A stretch of 54,972 nucleotides of DNA from Pokkaliibacter plantistimulans. GTDB lineage: Bacteria; Pseudomonadota; Gammaproteobacteria; Pseudomonadales; Balneatricaceae. Positions 44,395 through 54,927 of the stretch are shown here, one piece after another (positions within the stretch are counted from its first letter, which is position 1; every line of letters begins with the position of its first letter). Position numbers and translations under genes: made by a program. The notes below the pieces were generated by a model. It worked only from the letters and a program-made list of their open reading frames with translations. It searched no databases and was not told the origin of the DNA. Location: NCBI RefSeq assembly GCF_003194385.1, contig NZ_LAPT01000009.1:1-54972 (forward strand), given 5' to 3'.

Positions 44395-45957
44395 ATGGTG
44401 GTGGTCATGCGTTTGATGATCAGCCTGTTTGTGCTGCTGTTACTGACAGCCTGCAACAAGCAGGACACGGAGGTGATGCATGTGCTGGCGGGATCGGAGC
44501 TCAAGGATCTGGAGCCCTATCTTGAGCAGATCCGTGATGCAACGGGTGTGCAGCTGGCATTTGACTATATTGGCACGCTGGATGGTGCCGATCGTTTGAT
44601 GCATGACAGCCGTTATGATCTGGCCTGGTTCAGCCATGGCAAATATATCGCGTTGACACAGGAGCAGGCGAAAAGCAGGCTGATTGTCGCTCAGGAAAAA
44701 ATCATGCTGTCGCCGGTAGTGATGGGTATCAAGCGCTCTGTGGCTGCCCGCCTTGGGTGGGATGATAAGACCCCTGTCACCTGGCGGCAGATGGCCGAAC
44801 AGGCCAGTGCGGGCAAGCTGGACTTCATGATGACCGATGCCACTGCGTCCAACAGTGGGTTTTCTGCGCTGTTTGGTTTGCTGGCGGCGTTTTCGCCCAA
44901 TCCGGCGCAGCCTGATTTTGCGAATGTGGATCAGACGTTACTGCAGGCGTTCTTCAAGGGTAATACCGGACGCTCTGGCAGCTCAGGCTGGCTGGCTGAC
45001 CGTTATGTCCAGGAGCAGCAGCACTTTGATGGCTTGGTGAACTACGAAAGTGTGCTGTTGTCGCTTAATCAGTCCGGTGAGTTACAGGAGCCACTGCTCT
45101 TGCTGTATCCGCAGGAGGGTATTGTCACGGCAGATTATCCGCTGATGCTGCTGAAGGCCGACAAGCGTGAAGCCTATAACCGTCTGGTGACCTATCTGAC
45201 CTCTGAGGCTTTTCAGGCTCTGATTCAGGAAAAGACTTTCCGCAGGCCAGTCAATCGCAAGGTCAAACTCGCCAGCGAGTTCAGGAGCGGGCTGATTGAA
45301 CTTCCGTTCCCCGGCACGCTGGAGACGGTTGATCAGGCGTTGTTCATGTTCCTTGACCAGAATCGTGTGCCGTCCTCATCGCTGTTCGTGTTGGATGTAT
45401 CGGGTAGCATGGCGGGTGAACGTATCGCTCAGTTACGCGCAGCAGTGACCAACCTGACTGGCGTGGATACCACTCTGAGTGGGAAGTTCGCACGTTTTCG
45501 TGCCCGTGAGCAGCTAACGCTGATTCCCTTCTCAAATCAGGTACGTGATGAGCATAGCTTTGCCATCCATGATGTGCGGCAGGACAGTGGCGACATGATG
45601 GCCATCCGCAACACGGTGGCGGGTTTGGAGGCGCAGGGAGGTACGGCCATTTATGATGCTTTGCTGAGAGCCTATCAGGACATCGACGAGCAGTATCGGC
45701 AGGACCCGCAGCGTTACTACACCATCGTGCTGATGACCGATGGGCAGAATAACCAGGGCGTTGACTTCACTGCCTGGCGGTCATGGTGGCAATCGGCACC
45801 GGCCTATCTGAAGCGAGTGCGAGTGTTTCCCATACTGTTTGGCAGCGCCAGCAATGACGAAATGGAAGCTATCGCCAGTACCACTGGTGGGCGTACCTTT
45901 GATGCACGCAAACAGGATCTGGTGCAGGTATTCAAAGCGATCAGGGGATATCAGTAA
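44395..45957 (+). CDS. Lipoprotein with binding-protein and VWA domains
   Basis: 520 residues. A lipoprotein signal with lipobox LLTAC (Cys20) tethers it to the membrane. Residues ~30-300 form a type-2 substrate-binding fold (VMHVLAGSELKDLEPYLEQI, DLAWFSHGKYIAL, MLSPVVMGIKRSVA, YPQEGIVTADYPLMLL). Residues ~325-520 are a von Willebrand factor A domain with a full MIDAS (DVSGS near 333, the Thr in QGGTAIYDAL, and MTDGQNNQG). So the binding module is fused to a metal-dependent adhesion module on the outer face. SD AGGAGGA lies immediately after the telA stop, and the next gene starts one base after this stop. An unusual fusion; role unknown. Confidence 0.85.
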   Translation: MVVVMRLMISLFVLLLLTACNKQDTEVMHVLAGSELKDLEPYLEQIRDATGVQLAFDYIGTLDGADRLMHDSRYDLAWFSHGKYIALTQEQAKSRLIVAQEKIMLSPVVMGIKRSVAARLGWDDKTPVTWRQMAEQASAGKLDFMMTDATASNSGFSALFGLLAAFSPNPAQPDFANVDQTLLQAFFKGNTGRSGSSGWLADRYVQEQQHFDGLVNYESVLLSLNQSGELQEPLLLLYPQEGIVTADYPLMLLKADKREAYNRLVTYLTSEAFQALIQEKTFRRPVNRKVKLASEFRSGLIELPFPGTLETVDQALFMFLDQNRVPSSSLFVLDVSGSMAGERIAQLRAAVTNLTGVDTTLSGKFARFRAREQLTLIPFSNQVRDEHSFAIHDVRQDSGDMMAIRNTVAGLEAQGGTAIYDALLRAYQDIDEQYRQDPQRYYTIVLMTDGQNNQGVDFTAWRSWWQSAPAYLKRVRVFPILFGSASNDEMEAIASTTGGRTFDARKQDLVQVFKAIRGYQ

Positions 45958-46569
45958 GTGTCGGACCGGGCGTGGCGCTATCTCTATTCCAACAGCAATA
46001 TTGCAGGTTGCCTGCTGGGCATCATCGGTATGGCGCTTTATTTCGGGGGCATTATTGCCGATTACTGGCTGGCCATCGTACTGGGGCTGTATGGCGTTGG
46101 TGCTCTGGGGGTGCCGCGCTCTCAGACCTGGGACCTGCGGCAGGAAATGTCGCAAAAAGAAGAACAGCTGCAGGACGCTTTGCAGAAAATGACACGCCGG
46201 GTGAAACCCAGGTTGACGCCTGGACTGGCTGCTTTGCTGCAGGAATTGAGCGATAACCTCAGTTATGTCATCGGTAAGACCGCTGAGTTCAATGCTTCAC
46301 CCTTTCTGGTCCATTTCGTAACCCAAACTGTGACGGATTACCTGCCAACGGCTATTCAGCACTATCTGAATCTCCCTCCAGCGTACCGGCGATTGCATAT
46401 AGTCAAAGAGGGGAAAACCAGCAGTGACTTATTTGGTCAGCAATTACAGTTGCTTCAGGACGAGACGTTAAAGGTTATCGATATCCTGCATCGTGAAGAC
46501 ATCAACGCCATTGAGGCTCATAGCCGCTTTCTGGCTGATAAATTCCGTGACTACGATCTGTTGTCCTGA
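45958..46569 (+). CDS. XpaC-like membrane protein of the TelA cluster
   Basis: 203 residues, starting with GTG directly after the stop of the VWA gene (translational coupling likely). Two adjacent membrane segments near residues 15-50 (NIAGCLLGIIGMALYFGGIIADYWLAIVLGLYGVGALGVP) precede a helical cytoplasmic part (QEMSQKEEQLQDALQKM, LQELSDNLSYVIGK, SSDLFGQQLQLLQDETLKVIDILHREDINAIEAHSRFLADKF). This resembles the XpaC family, whose Bacillus member is paired with the TelA homologue YaaN. A strong terminator follows. Confidence 0.65.
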   Translation: MSDRAWRYLYSNSNIAGCLLGIIGMALYFGGIIADYWLAIVLGLYGVGALGVPRSQTWDLRQEMSQKEEQLQDALQKMTRRVKPRLTPGLAALLQELSDNLSYVIGKTAEFNASPFLVHFVTQTVTDYLPTAIQHYLNLPPAYRRLHIVKEGKTSSDLFGQQLQLLQDETLKVIDILHREDINAIEAHSRFLADKFRDYDLLS

Positions 46570-46602
46570 AAGGATGAGTGAGTTTTGTCATCATGAAACA
46601 AC

Positions 46603-46634
46603 AAAGCCCGGCATCTCTGCCGGGCTTTGCTTTT
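46603..46634 (+). terminator. Terminator of the TelA cluster
   Basis: Stem AAAGCCCGGC / GCCGGGCTTT with ATCTCT loop, then GCTTTT. Also suits the convergent gcvP on its other side. Confidence 0.85.
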
Positions 46635-46689
46635 ACTGGGGTGGTTCTTCTGTAACGATCATGTTGCTGCAGAAGGGTTGCCCGCGTTA

Positions 46690-49587
46690 TCAGCGATAGC
46701 TGTCAACGCTTGGGCATGAGCACACCAGATTACGGTCACCGTAGACGTTGTCGATACGGTTCACGGTTGGCCAGTATTTGCTGGTGGGCGATACCCCTTT
46801 GGGGAAGATCGCTTCAGCCTGAGAGTATGCGCGCTCCCAGCCATCGGTCAGGTCACCCAGAGTATGAGGAGCAAGTACCAACGGGTTGCTTTCCGCAGAC
46901 CAGACACCTTCCTGTACCTTGGCAATCTCTTCACGGATGGCAATCATCGCATCACAGAAGCGATCCAGTTCGGCCTTCGATTCAGACTCGGTAGGCTCGA
47001 TCATCAGTGTGCCTGCCACAGGGAAGGACATGGTGGGAGCGTGGAAACCGTAGTCCATCAGACGCTTGGCGATGTCTTCTTCGCTGATACCGGAAGCTGC
47101 CTTGATCGGACGAATGTCGATGATGCATTCGTGCGCCACGTTGCCGTTTTTGCCGCGGAACAGCACTGGGTAGTGCGGTGCCAGACGGTTCATGACGTAG
47201 TTGGCGTTGAGAATGGCCAGCTGGGTTGCCTGACGCAGGCCAGCAGCCCCCATCAGCTTGATGTATACCCAGGAGATGGGCAGGATCAGGGCGCTGCCAA
47301 AGGGCGCAGCCGAAATCGCGGTGTTGCCTTCCACTTCCAGACCGTCAATGTTGTTGACCACATGGTTGGGCAGGAAGGGGGCCAGATGGCTCTTCACTCC
47401 GATGGGTCCCATACCGGGGCCGCCACCACCGTGAGGGATACAGAAGGTCTTGTGCAGGTTGAGGTGAGAAACGTCTGAGCCGAACTTGCCGGGCTGAGAC
47501 AGACCTACCTGCGCATTCAGGTTGGCGCCGTCCATGTACACCTGACCACCGTGCTGGTGGATGATGTCACAGATTTCCACCACGTCTTCCTCGAATACAC
47601 CGTGAGTAGAAGGGTAGGTGATCATGATGCAGGCCAGATCAGCAGAGTGGGCTTCTGCCTTGGCACGCAGGTCAGCGATATCGACGTTACCCTGTTCGTC
47701 GCACTCGACGATAACCACTTTCATATTGGCCATGGCAGCAGAGGCAGGGTTGGTACCATGTGCTGAGCTGGGGATCAGACAGATATCACGGTGATCCTGA
47801 CCAATGCTGGCATAGTAGCGACGAATGGCGACCAGACCGGCGTATTCACCCTGAGCACCTGAGTTAGGCTGCATGGAAACCGCGTCATAGCCGGTGATTT
47901 CTGCCAGTGCGTCTTCCAGCTCTTTGATCATGGCATGGTAGCCACGTGTCTGATCTTTCGGTGCGAAGGGGTGGATATTGGCGAATTCGTTCCAGGTCAC
48001 AGGCATCATTTCGCTGGTGGAGTTCAGCTTCATGGTACAGGAGCCCAGCGGGATCATGGCGTGAACCAGTGACAGATCCTTGTTTTCCAGACGCTTCAGG
48101 TAACGCAGCATTTCGGTTTCGGAATGGTAGCGATTGAATGTCTCATGGGTCAGGAAGGCACTGCTGCGCTGATAGGCGGCAGGAATGCCGGTATAGCTGT
48201 CAGTCACAATACTGGCATCCAGATCGGTGACGTTCAGACCATGGCCAGCGCCCAGCAGAACGTCAAACAGTTCCGCAACATCCGCAGCAGTCTTGCGCTC
48301 ATCCAGGCTGATACCCAGCTTGTCGCTATCCAGCTTACGCAGGTTGATGCCTGCATCCAGTGCTGCCTGGTACAGTGCGTCTTGCTTCTCACCAGCAACC
48401 ACAGTGATGGTATCGAACCAGGAGTCATGTAGCAGAGCCATGCCTTTCTGCTGCAGGCCGCGCGCCAGAATGGAGGTCAGGCGGTGAATGCGGCCAGCGA
48501 TTTTCTTTAGACCTTCAGGGCCGTGGAAAGTGGCGTAGAAGCCTGCCATGTTGGCCAGCAGCGCCTGTGCGGTACAGATGTTTGATGTTGCTTTCTCACG
48601 GCGGATATGCTGTTCGCGGGTCTGCATGGCCATACGCAGGGCCATCTTGCCACGGGCATCAATGGAAACACCGATGATGCGGCCGGGCATGGTGCGCTTG
48701 TAGGCATCTTTGGTCGCGAAGAACGCGGCGTGTGGACCACCAAAGCCCATGGGGACGCCGAAACGCTGGGCAGAGCCGACAACGACGTCTGCGCCCAGTT
48801 CACCGGGAGACTTTAGCATCACCAGGCTCATCAGGTCTGCGGCTACGCAAACCAATGCTTTCTGACTGTGGGCCTGTTTGATCAGGGATTCCAGATCGTG
48901 CACTTCACCAGTGCTGCCGGGGTATTGCAGCAACACACCAAAGACTTCCTGACTGGCCAGTTCGGTGTAGGGATTGCCTACAACCAGCTCGAAACCAAAG
49001 TACTTGGCACGGGTGGCCAGCACATCGATGGTTTGCGGGTGCACGTCGGAGGCCACGAAGAACTTGTCGGTCTTCAGGCGGTTGGAGCGCTTGCACAGTG
49101 CCATGGCTTCGGCAGCTGCAGTGGCTTCGTCCAGCAAAGAGGCGTTGGCCAGCTCCATACCAGTCAGGTCGATGACCATTTGCTGGAAGTTCAGCAGACC
49201 TTCCAGACGGCCCTGGGAAATTTCGGGCTGATAAGGAGTGTAGGCAGTGTACCAGCCCGGATTTTCCAGCACGTTACGCAGAATGACAGGGGGCACGATA
49301 GTGTCGTAGTAGCCCATACCGATGTAGGACTTGTTGACGATGTTCTGGTCGGCGAGGCTGCGCAGGTAACCCAGCACTTCCTCTTCCGTTTTGCTGTCAC
49401 CCAGATTGAGCTGAGTCTGCAGACGGATGCTGGCAGGCACGGTGTTGTTGATCAGGGCTTCCAGGGAAGGCTGGTCGAGGCTGGCCAGCATGGCATTGAC
49501 GTCAGTGGCAGAGGGGCCAATGTGACGTTGAATAAAATCGTCGTGCTGCTCTAACTGCTGCAGACTCTGGTTGCTTAGGGTGCTCAT
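46690..49587 (-). CDS. gcvP: Glycine dehydrogenase (decarboxylating), P protein
   Basis: Decarboxylates glycine and passes the aminomethyl group to lipoyl-GcvH. 965 residues, one-polypeptide (fused alpha/beta) form. Family signatures: FIQRHIGPS near the start, [69 protein letters not shown], and the PLP lysine in [19 protein letters not shown]. Start at 49587 ([18 protein letters not shown]). Last gene of the leftward sdaA-glyA-gcvH-gcvP set, with 328 bp between it and gcvH, so it may also have its own promoter. Confidence 0.97.
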   Translation of the reverse strand: MSTLSNQSLQQLEQHDDFIQRHIGPSATDVNAMLASLDQPSLEALINNTVPASIRLQTQLNLGDSKTEEEVLGYLRSLADQNIVNKSYIGMGYYDTIVPPVILRNVLENPGWYTAYTPYQPEISQGRLEGLLNFQQMVIDLTGMELANASLLDEATAAAEAMALCKRSNRLKTDKFFVASDVHPQTIDVLATRAKYFGFELVVGNPYTELASQEVFGVLLQYPGSTGEVHDLESLIKQAHSQKALVCVAADLMSLVMLKSPGELGADVVVGSAQRFGVPMGFGGPHAAFFATKDAYKRTMPGRIIGVSIDARGKMALRMAMQTREQHIRREKATSNICTAQALLANMAGFYATFHGPEGLKKIAGRIHRLTSILARGLQQKGMALLHDSWFDTITVVAGEKQDALYQAALDAGINLRKLDSDKLGISLDERKTAADVAELFDVLLGAGHGLNVTDLDASIVTDSYTGIPAAYQRSSAFLTHETFNRYHSETEMLRYLKRLENKDLSLVHAMIPLGSCTMKLNSTSEMMPVTWNEFANIHPFAPKDQTRGYHAMIKELEDALAEITGYDAVSMQPNSGAQGEYAGLVAIRRYYASIGQDHRDICLIPSSAHGTNPASAAMANMKVVIVECDEQGNVDIADLRAKAEAHSADLACIMITYPSTHGVFEEDVVEICDIIHQHGGQVYMDGANLNAQVGLSQPGKFGSDVSHLNLHKTFCIPHGGGGPGMGPIGVKSHLAPFLPNHVVNNIDGLEVEGNTAISAAPFGSALILPISWVYIKLMGAAGLRQATQLAILNANYVMNRLAPHYPVLFRGKNGNVAHECIIDIRPIKAASGISEEDIAKRLMDYGFHAPTMSFPVAGTLMIEPTESESKAELDRFCDAMIAIREEIAKVQEGVWSAESNPLVLAPHTLGDLTDGWERAYSQAEAIFPKGVSPTSKYWPTVNRIDNVYGDRNLVCSCPSVDSYR

Positions 49588-49639
49588 CGTAGTACCTGTT
49601 TCTCGCAATGTGGCCGGAAGTGCTTCCCTGTATCAGTGG

Positions 49640-49668
49640 GATAGCCCGGACAACCGTAAAAAGGTCAA
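49640..49668 (-). promoter_or_regulatory. Possible gcvP promoter
   Basis: Read leftward: TTGACC (49668-49663), 17-bp spacer, GCTATC (49645-49640), about 55 bp upstream of gcvP. It is in the 328-bp gcvH-gcvP gap, which otherwise holds no gene and no recognised riboswitch. Confidence 0.35.
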
Positions 49669-49915
49669 TTTGCTGGGTCGGTAGCCCGGCCCGAAGCCCA
49701 ATGGTTTTCGGTAAAGCCTGATCGGAGGTTCCGCTGAGATTTCACCGAGTATCCTGAAGATGAGCTGGGGCGCTCTCTTCAGGGTGTTTTGCCTTCCTTG
49801 GCATGTTGAATGGCGAGCTTTCTAATAGGACATGCTCATGATCGGTTGCGCATCGGCCACACGGCTTGAAGAACGGCCCTGGCGGCTTCTGCTCACGCGA
49901 TCGCTGGCTGCATTC

Positions 49916-50311
49916 TTAGTGAGCTTCGTCTTCGACAACCTGAGTATAGTTGTCAGCGCTGAGCAGCTGAGACAATTCATCAGCATTGCTCAGGCATACT
50001 TTCAAGATCCAGCCTTCGGCATAAGGCTCGTTGTTGGTCAGTTCAGGGCTGTCGTTCAACGCATCGTTGACTTCAACCACCTCACCAGAGACGGGGGCGT
50101 ACAGATCAGACGCTGCCTTTACAGACTCGATAACACCAAACTCTTCACCGGCAGCCAGCTCGCGGCCTACTTCTGGCAGCTCAACGAAAACGACATCACC
50201 AAGCAGTTCCTGAGCATGATCAGTAACGCCGATGGTGACGGTGCCGTCGCCGTTGTCCTGAATCCACTCGTGGGTATCGGTGTAAAGCAGGTTGGCTGGA
50301 ATCTGACTCAT
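49916..50311 (-). CDS. gcvH: Glycine cleavage system H protein
   Basis: Lipoyl carrier protein that shuttles the aminomethyl group from GcvP to GcvT. 131 residues, normal length. Contains [23 protein letters not shown], and the lipoylated Lys65 in ESVKAASD, then [18 protein letters not shown]. Between glyA and gcvP on the same strand. Confidence 0.98.
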   Translation of the reverse strand: MSQIPANLLYTDTHEWIQDNGDGTVTIGVTDHAQELLGDVVFVELPEVGRELAAGEEFGVIESVKAASDLYAPVSGEVVEVNDALNDSPELTNNEPYAEGWILKVCLSNADELSQLLSADNYTQVVEDEAH

Positions 50312-50414
50312 TTTCTTTTCCTATGGGTTAAATACGGTCTATTTCTGACCGTCATTATTGAAAAAGTTGATTAAAGGAAAAATTTTCCCGCTATTATCCG
50401 GTTTTTCCCGCTAA

Positions 50415-51698
50415 TTAGTAGTCGTATATAGGAAAGCGTTTGCACAGGGATTGGACTTCCCTGCGCACCCGTCGCTCAGTGGCATCGTCACCTTCAGGGT
50501 TCTGATGCAACGCATCCAGTACGTCATTGATCCAGTGGCCGATCTGACGAAACTCATTGCTACCAAACCCACGTGTAGTGCCAGCCGGTGTGCCCAGACG
50601 AATGCCTGAGGTCACCGTAGGCTTCTGTGGATCGAAAGGAATTCCATTCTTGTTACAGGTGATACCTGCACGCTCCAGTGCCTGTTCTGCCGCGGTGCCG
50701 GTCAGTCCTTTGCTGCGCAGGTCAACCAGCAGCAGGTGATTGTCACTTCCCCCTGATACCAGCTGGCAACCGCGTTCCAGCATGACATCGGCCAGTGCCT
50801 GGGTGTTGGCAATCACCTTTTCGATATAGCCGGTAAAGCTCGGGCGCAGTGCTTCGCCGAAGGCGACAGCTTTCGCTGCAATAACATGCATCAGAGGGCC
50901 ACCCTGTAAGCCGGGGAAAATGGCGGAGTTGATCTTTTTCGCCAGCGTTTCGTCGTTGGTGAGGATAAGTCCGCCGCGCGGACCACGCAGGGTTTTGTGC
51001 GTGGTACTGGTGACAACATGGGCGTGAGGGAATGGGCTGGGATGATGGCCAGTGGCAACCAAACCGGCGATATGGGCCATATCGACCATCAGTATGGCGC
51101 CTACTTTGTCAGCGATAGCCCTGAATCGAGGAAAGTCGAGTACACGGGGATAGGCAGAGGCTCCAGCAATGATCAGGCGGGGTCTGTGTTCCAGTGCCAA
51201 CGCTTCAACCTGATCAAAGTCGATAAGATGGTTGTCTTCTCTCACGCCATACTGCACGGCATTGAACCACTTGCCTGAGAGGGCGGGGCGCGCGCCGTGA
51301 GTCAGATGGCCACCGGCATCCAGTGCCATGCCAAGTATGGTGTCGCCGGGCTGCAGGAGTGCCAGCATGACGGCGCCATTGGCCTGTGCGCCTGAGTGGG
51401 GCTGAACGTTAGCGAACTGGCAGCCGAACAGTTTTTTCACCCGCTCAATGGCCAGACCTTCAGCAATATCGACGTATTCACAGCCACCGTAGTAACGCTT
51501 ACTCGGATAGCCTTCGGCATATTTATTGGTCAGCAGGCTGCCCTGGGCATCAAGCACGGCTTGTGATACCAGATTTTCAGAGGCGATCAGTTCAATCTGA
51601 TCCTGTTGGCGGTGACCTTCACCAGACAGTGCCTGGTGCAGGATCGGATCACTTTCCGTCAGTGACTGGGTAAAAAACGCAGCGATATTGTCTGACAT
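50415..51698 (-). CDS. glyA: Serine hydroxymethyltransferase
   Basis: Interconverts serine and glycine with tetrahydrofolate; PLP enzyme. 427 residues, with [63 protein letters not shown] and the PLP lysine K235 in [16 protein letters not shown]. The canonical product starts MSDNIAAFF at 51698. Slightly divergent from the usual housekeeping sequence (for example [11 protein letters not shown]), so this may be a catabolic second copy tied to the glycine cleavage genes; a single-genome search is needed to know. Confidence 0.96.
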   Translation of the reverse strand: MSDNIAAFFTQSLTESDPILHQALSGEGHRQQDQIELIASENLVSQAVLDAQGSLLTNKYAEGYPSKRYYGGCEYVDIAEGLAIERVKKLFGCQFANVQPHSGAQANGAVMLALLQPGDTILGMALDAGGHLTHGARPALSGKWFNAVQYGVREDNHLIDFDQVEALALEHRPRLIIAGASAYPRVLDFPRFRAIADKVGAILMVDMAHIAGLVATGHHPSPFPHAHVVTSTTHKTLRGPRGGLILTNDETLAKKINSAIFPGLQGGPLMHVIAAKAVAFGEALRPSFTGYIEKVIANTQALADVMLERGCQLVSGGSDNHLLLVDLRSKGLTGTAAEQALERAGITCNKNGIPFDPQKPTVTSGIRLGTPAGTTRGFGSNEFRQIGHWINDVLDALHQNPEGDDATERRVRREVQSLCKRFPIYDY

Positions 51699-51769
51699 GA
51701 AATGGCCTCTAACGCGGATAAAGGTTGCAGGGGGCATGTTTTTGAGCACACGTCCCCAGATGCATGAGA

Positions 51770-53155
51770 TCAGCAGTTGACGACATTGACGGCCAGGCCG
51801 CCGGTGGAGGTTTCTTTATATTTTGCCTGCATATCCATGCCCGTCTGGCGCATGGTCTCGATCACGCTGTCGAGAGAAACGTGATGCTCACCTGACCCAC
51901 GCAACGCCAGTCGAGCCGCATTGATCGCCTTCACAGCACCCATGGTATTGCGCTCGATACAGGGGACCTGCACCAGACCACCGATGGGGTCGCAGGTCAG
52001 GCCAAGGTTATGCTCCATACCGATTTCAGCGGCATTCTCGATCTGTTCATTCGTGCCGCCGAGTACTGCGCAAAGTGCACCTGCGGCCATGGAACAGGCG
52101 ACACCGATTTCACCCTGACAGCCTACTTCAGCTGCAGAAATGGATGCATTGCGTTTGTACAGCATGCCAATGGCCGCGGCGACCGTGAGGAAGTTGATGA
52201 TGCCTTCTTCATTGGAGTTGGGGATAAAGCGGTCGTAATAGGCCAGTACCGCCGGGATGACGCCTGCAGCACCATTGGTTGGCGCCGTCACTACACGCCC
52301 GCCTGCTGCATTCTCTTCATTGACGGCCATGGCGTAGAGGTTGATCCAGTCCATGACGGTCAACTGATCCTTGAAACCTGCTTCCGGGCGTTCGGTCAGC
52401 TCTTTATAAAGCTTGGCGGCGCGCCGTTTGATTTTCAGCCCGCCCGGCAGCTCACCGGTTTCCTTGCAGCCCCGACGGATGCAGTTATCCATGACCTGCC
52501 AGATGTTCAGCACACCCTGACGAAACTCGTCCTCACTGCGCCAGGTCTTTTCGTTTTCACGTACCAGCTGCGCCAGTGTCATCTTGTGCTCTTTGCACAG
52601 GGCCAGCAGTTCCTGTGCGTTACGGAACGGGTAGGGTACGTCATCGTCCCGGCGGGTGCGGTCTTCACTGCTTTGTTCTGTTTCTGGTTCAGACAGCACA
52701 AATCCGCCCCCTACTGAATAGTAGGTTTGTTGGTGCAGGATGATGCCAGCGCTGTCGAAGGCTCTCAGCTCCATGCCGTTAGGATGCTTGGCGAGAAAGT
52801 GGGTGAAATGGAACACCAGATTATCTGTCTCGTTAAAAGGAATCGGGCGCTCTCCGCCCAGCATCAGCGCACCCGAGCTGCGTAGCAGTTCAATCCGGTG
52901 GTTGACCTGATCGGGGTCTGTCAGGTCGGGGCGTTCCCCCATCAAACCCAGTAAGGTGGCTACATCCGTTGCATGGCCCTTGCCTGTGAGGGCCAGAGAA
53001 CCATAGAGATGAGCATCGACACGAGCGGTGCTGGCAAAAACATCGCGGTCTTTCAGTTCCTGAATAAAGCGAAAGCTTGCCCACATGGGCCCCACGGTAT
53101 GGGAGCTGGAGGGGCCAATGCCGATTTTGAACAGATCAAACACGCTAAGTGACAT
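51770..53155 (-). CDS. sdaA: L-serine ammonia-lyase (single-chain, Fe-S)
   Basis: Deaminates L-serine to pyruvate; [4Fe-4S] enzyme. 461 residues, one-chain alpha/beta form. N-terminal beta part [25 protein letters not shown]-terminal alpha part with [61 protein letters not shown] and the terminal Cys (VNVVNC). Start at 53155; upstream in-frame residues are not family-like. First gene of the leftward operon, giving a route glycine to serine to pyruvate with glyA and the cleavage system. Confidence 0.97.
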   Translation of the reverse strand: MSLSVFDLFKIGIGPSSSHTVGPMWASFRFIQELKDRDVFASTARVDAHLYGSLALTGKGHATDVATLLGLMGERPDLTDPDQVNHRIELLRSSGALMLGGERPIPFNETDNLVFHFTHFLAKHPNGMELRAFDSAGIILHQQTYYSVGGGFVLSEPETEQSSEDRTRRDDDVPYPFRNAQELLALCKEHKMTLAQLVRENEKTWRSEDEFRQGVLNIWQVMDNCIRRGCKETGELPGGLKIKRRAAKLYKELTERPEAGFKDQLTVMDWINLYAMAVNEENAAGGRVVTAPTNGAAGVIPAVLAYYDRFIPNSNEEGIINFLTVAAAIGMLYKRNASISAAEVGCQGEIGVACSMAAGALCAVLGGTNEQIENAAEIGMEHNLGLTCDPIGGLVQVPCIERNTMGAVKAINAARLALRGSGEHHVSLDSVIETMRQTGMDMQAKYKETSTGGLAVNVVNC

Positions 53156-53368
53156 ACGCTCTGTGCCTGTGCTACGGGTGGCTCTGCTACTGATTCCTGC
53201 AGCGCGAGCCAGATTTTTATGGTTGTGCCTCACTTTCCATGCGGTACCACCTGCATAGTTGCTGCCTCTCGGGATAGAAAGATGGCTGCATCTCTTTACT
53301 TGGGGTGGTTGTGAGGCTTATTGCAGTGCTGATAATGACAATCGGTACGGCAGGTCTGATGCTCAAGT

Positions 53369-53388
53369 AAGTTTCCTATTGGAAACTT
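53369..53388. promoter_or_regulatory. Perfect palindrome, candidate operator of sdaA operon
   Basis: AAGTTTCC-TATT-GGAAACTT, an 8-bp perfect inverted repeat with 4-bp spacer, 214 bp upstream of the sdaA start. Confidence 0.6.
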
Positions 53389-53584
53389 GCCGCATCTGCA
53401 GTAGTTCAATCATCAGTACTAATCTGCTCAGTGTGCTCTGATGAGATGGCAGTATAGGGGAGTGCTCAACGTTGCTGCAGGGGGATGGATTAATAGAAGC
53501 ATTAGCATAATTAATGATTTGGCCGCCTGGGCTCATATTAGAATGCCTCTCCATCGCTGGATGTTGATCACTTTTGGTTGATTG

Positions 53585-53602
53585 AGTTTCCAATAGTGAA
53601 CG
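53585..53602. promoter_or_regulatory. Second, imperfect copy of the GTTTCC operator
   Basis: AGTTTCC-AATA-GTGAACG: the left half is identical to the perfect site and the right half keeps 4 of 7 positions. It lies 187 bp upstream of gcvT. Confidence 0.45.
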
Positions 53603-53788
53603 TGATGCTGTTGAGTTCTCCCTCAACTAGACTTAGGCTTGCGTGCATTCTGCAAAGTGCTGCTGGCAGTGAATGCGTAGCACAGTCAATGCTGATGAAA
53701 GATCGTTAATGGGCACGGATCTCAAAATTGAGGCAAGTGCATAGAAGATTGGAACCAGATCCTGTCTGGTGCTGCTCTGGAGTACGTC

Positions 53789-54910
53789 ATGTCTGAACAA
53801 AACCTGCTGAAAACACCTCTTTTTGCACTGCATGTCGAGTTAGGTGCCAAGATGGTTCCCTTTGCCGGGTACGAGATGCCTGTCCAGTATCCAATGGGTG
53901 TCAAAAAGGAGCACGAGCATACTCGCGAAGCAGCAGGTTTGTTCGATGTGTCTCACATGGGGCAGTTGAAGCTGCATGGCCCGCAAGCGGCGTCGTTGCT
54001 TGAGCAGCTGGTGCCTGTAGATATTCAGGACTTGCCTCTGGGCAAGCAGCGTTATGCACTGTTTACCAATGATCAGGGTGGCATCCTTGACGATCTGATG
54101 GTTGCCAATTTCGGTGATCATCTGTTCGTTGTGGTGAATGCCGCCTGTAAAGATCAGGATATTGCTCATCTTCGCAGTCATATTGGCGAGCAGGCGACCA
54201 TTGAGGTGCTTGATGATCGTGCTTTGCTGGCGATACAGGGGCCGAAAGCCGCCGAGGTAATGGCGCGCATCAATCCTGAACTGGCCAGAATGGTGTTCAT
54301 GGATGCTGGCGTCTATGAGTTGCTGGGTATTGAGTGCATGGTTAGCCGCTCTGGCTATACCGGTGAAGATGGCTACGAAATATCCGTGCCTGCCGCTGAT
54401 GCCGAGCGTTTCTCTCGCGAGCTGCTCAAGCATGAAGAGGTGGCTTTTATCGGTCTGGGCGCACGCGACTCACTGCGCCTGGAGTCAGGTTTGTGCCTGT
54501 ACGGCCACGACATTGACACCACCACCTCGCCTGTCGAAGCTAGCTTGCTGTGGGCAATCTCCAAGTCACGTCGTCAGGACGGTGAGCGTGCAGGTGGATT
54601 CCCCGGAGCGGCAACCATTCTCGAGCAGATTCGCACCAAAGAAGTGTCACGCAAGCGCGTTGGACTGAAAGGTGAAGGTCGCGCCCCTGTACGGGAAGGC
54701 ACTGAGCTGGTGGATGCGGATGGCAAGGTCATTGGACAGGTGACGTCGGGTACCTTTGGTCCGACGGCTCAGGTTCCGGTAGCCATGGGCTACGTTGCCA
54801 CCGAGTACGCAGCTGTTGGCAGTGAGGTCTTTGCTATGGTGCGTGGTAAACCCCTGAAGATGACCGTTGCCGCGATGCCTTTTGTGCCACAGCGTTACTA
54901 CCGTGGCTAA
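53789..54910 (+). CDS. gcvT: Aminomethyltransferase (glycine cleavage T protein)
   Basis: Releases ammonia and forms 5,10-methylene-THF from aminomethyl-lipoyl-GcvH. 373 residues. Signatures [36 protein letters not shown], the folate-site region [13 protein letters not shown], and [21 protein letters not shown]. Divergent from the sdaA-glyA-gcvH-gcvP operon. The dispersed repeat begins 17 nt after its stop codon. Confidence 0.98.
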   Translation: MSEQNLLKTPLFALHVELGAKMVPFAGYEMPVQYPMGVKKEHEHTREAAGLFDVSHMGQLKLHGPQAASLLEQLVPVDIQDLPLGKQRYALFTNDQGGILDDLMVANFGDHLFVVVNAACKDQDIAHLRSHIGEQATIEVLDDRALLAIQGPKAAEVMARINPELARMVFMDAGVYELLGIECMVSRSGYTGEDGYEISVPAADAERFSRELLKHEEVAFIGLGARDSLRLESGLCLYGHDIDTTTSPVEASLLWAISKSRRQDGERAGGFPGAATILEQIRTKEVSRKRVGLKGEGRAPVREGTELVDADGKVIGQVTSGTFGPTAQVPVAMGYVATEYAAVGSEVFAMVRGKPLKMTVAAMPFVPQRYYRG

Positions 54911-54927
54911 TCAGGATCAGATGGCTT

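Larger units (their letters stand above)
53156..53788. other. Divergent regulatory region of sdaA operon and gcvT
   Basis: 633 bp with no convincing gene. It contains two related palindromes (53369-53388 and 53585-53602) and a small hairpin GTTGAG/CTCAAC at 53610-53627. No glycine riboswitch core (CCGAAGG-type) was found on either strand. Confidence 0.5.

Noticed and set aside
49588-49915. Glycine-riboswitch-like fragments (GAAGAGAGCG and ATCTCAGCGG, read leftward) between gcvH and gcvP
   Set aside because: The conserved CCGAAGG-type core and the paired aptamer layout are missing; similarity is limited to short AG/CT-rich pieces.
53363-53626. Leftward 87-codon frame in the gcvT-sdaA divergent region
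   Set aside because: It covers both palindromic operators, has no good SD and resembles no family; most likely non-coding.
46690-54910. The serine/glycine gene set as a novel pathway
   Set aside because: sdaA, glyA, gcvH, gcvP and gcvT together are a well-known glycine/serine catabolic arrangement in gammaproteobacteria.
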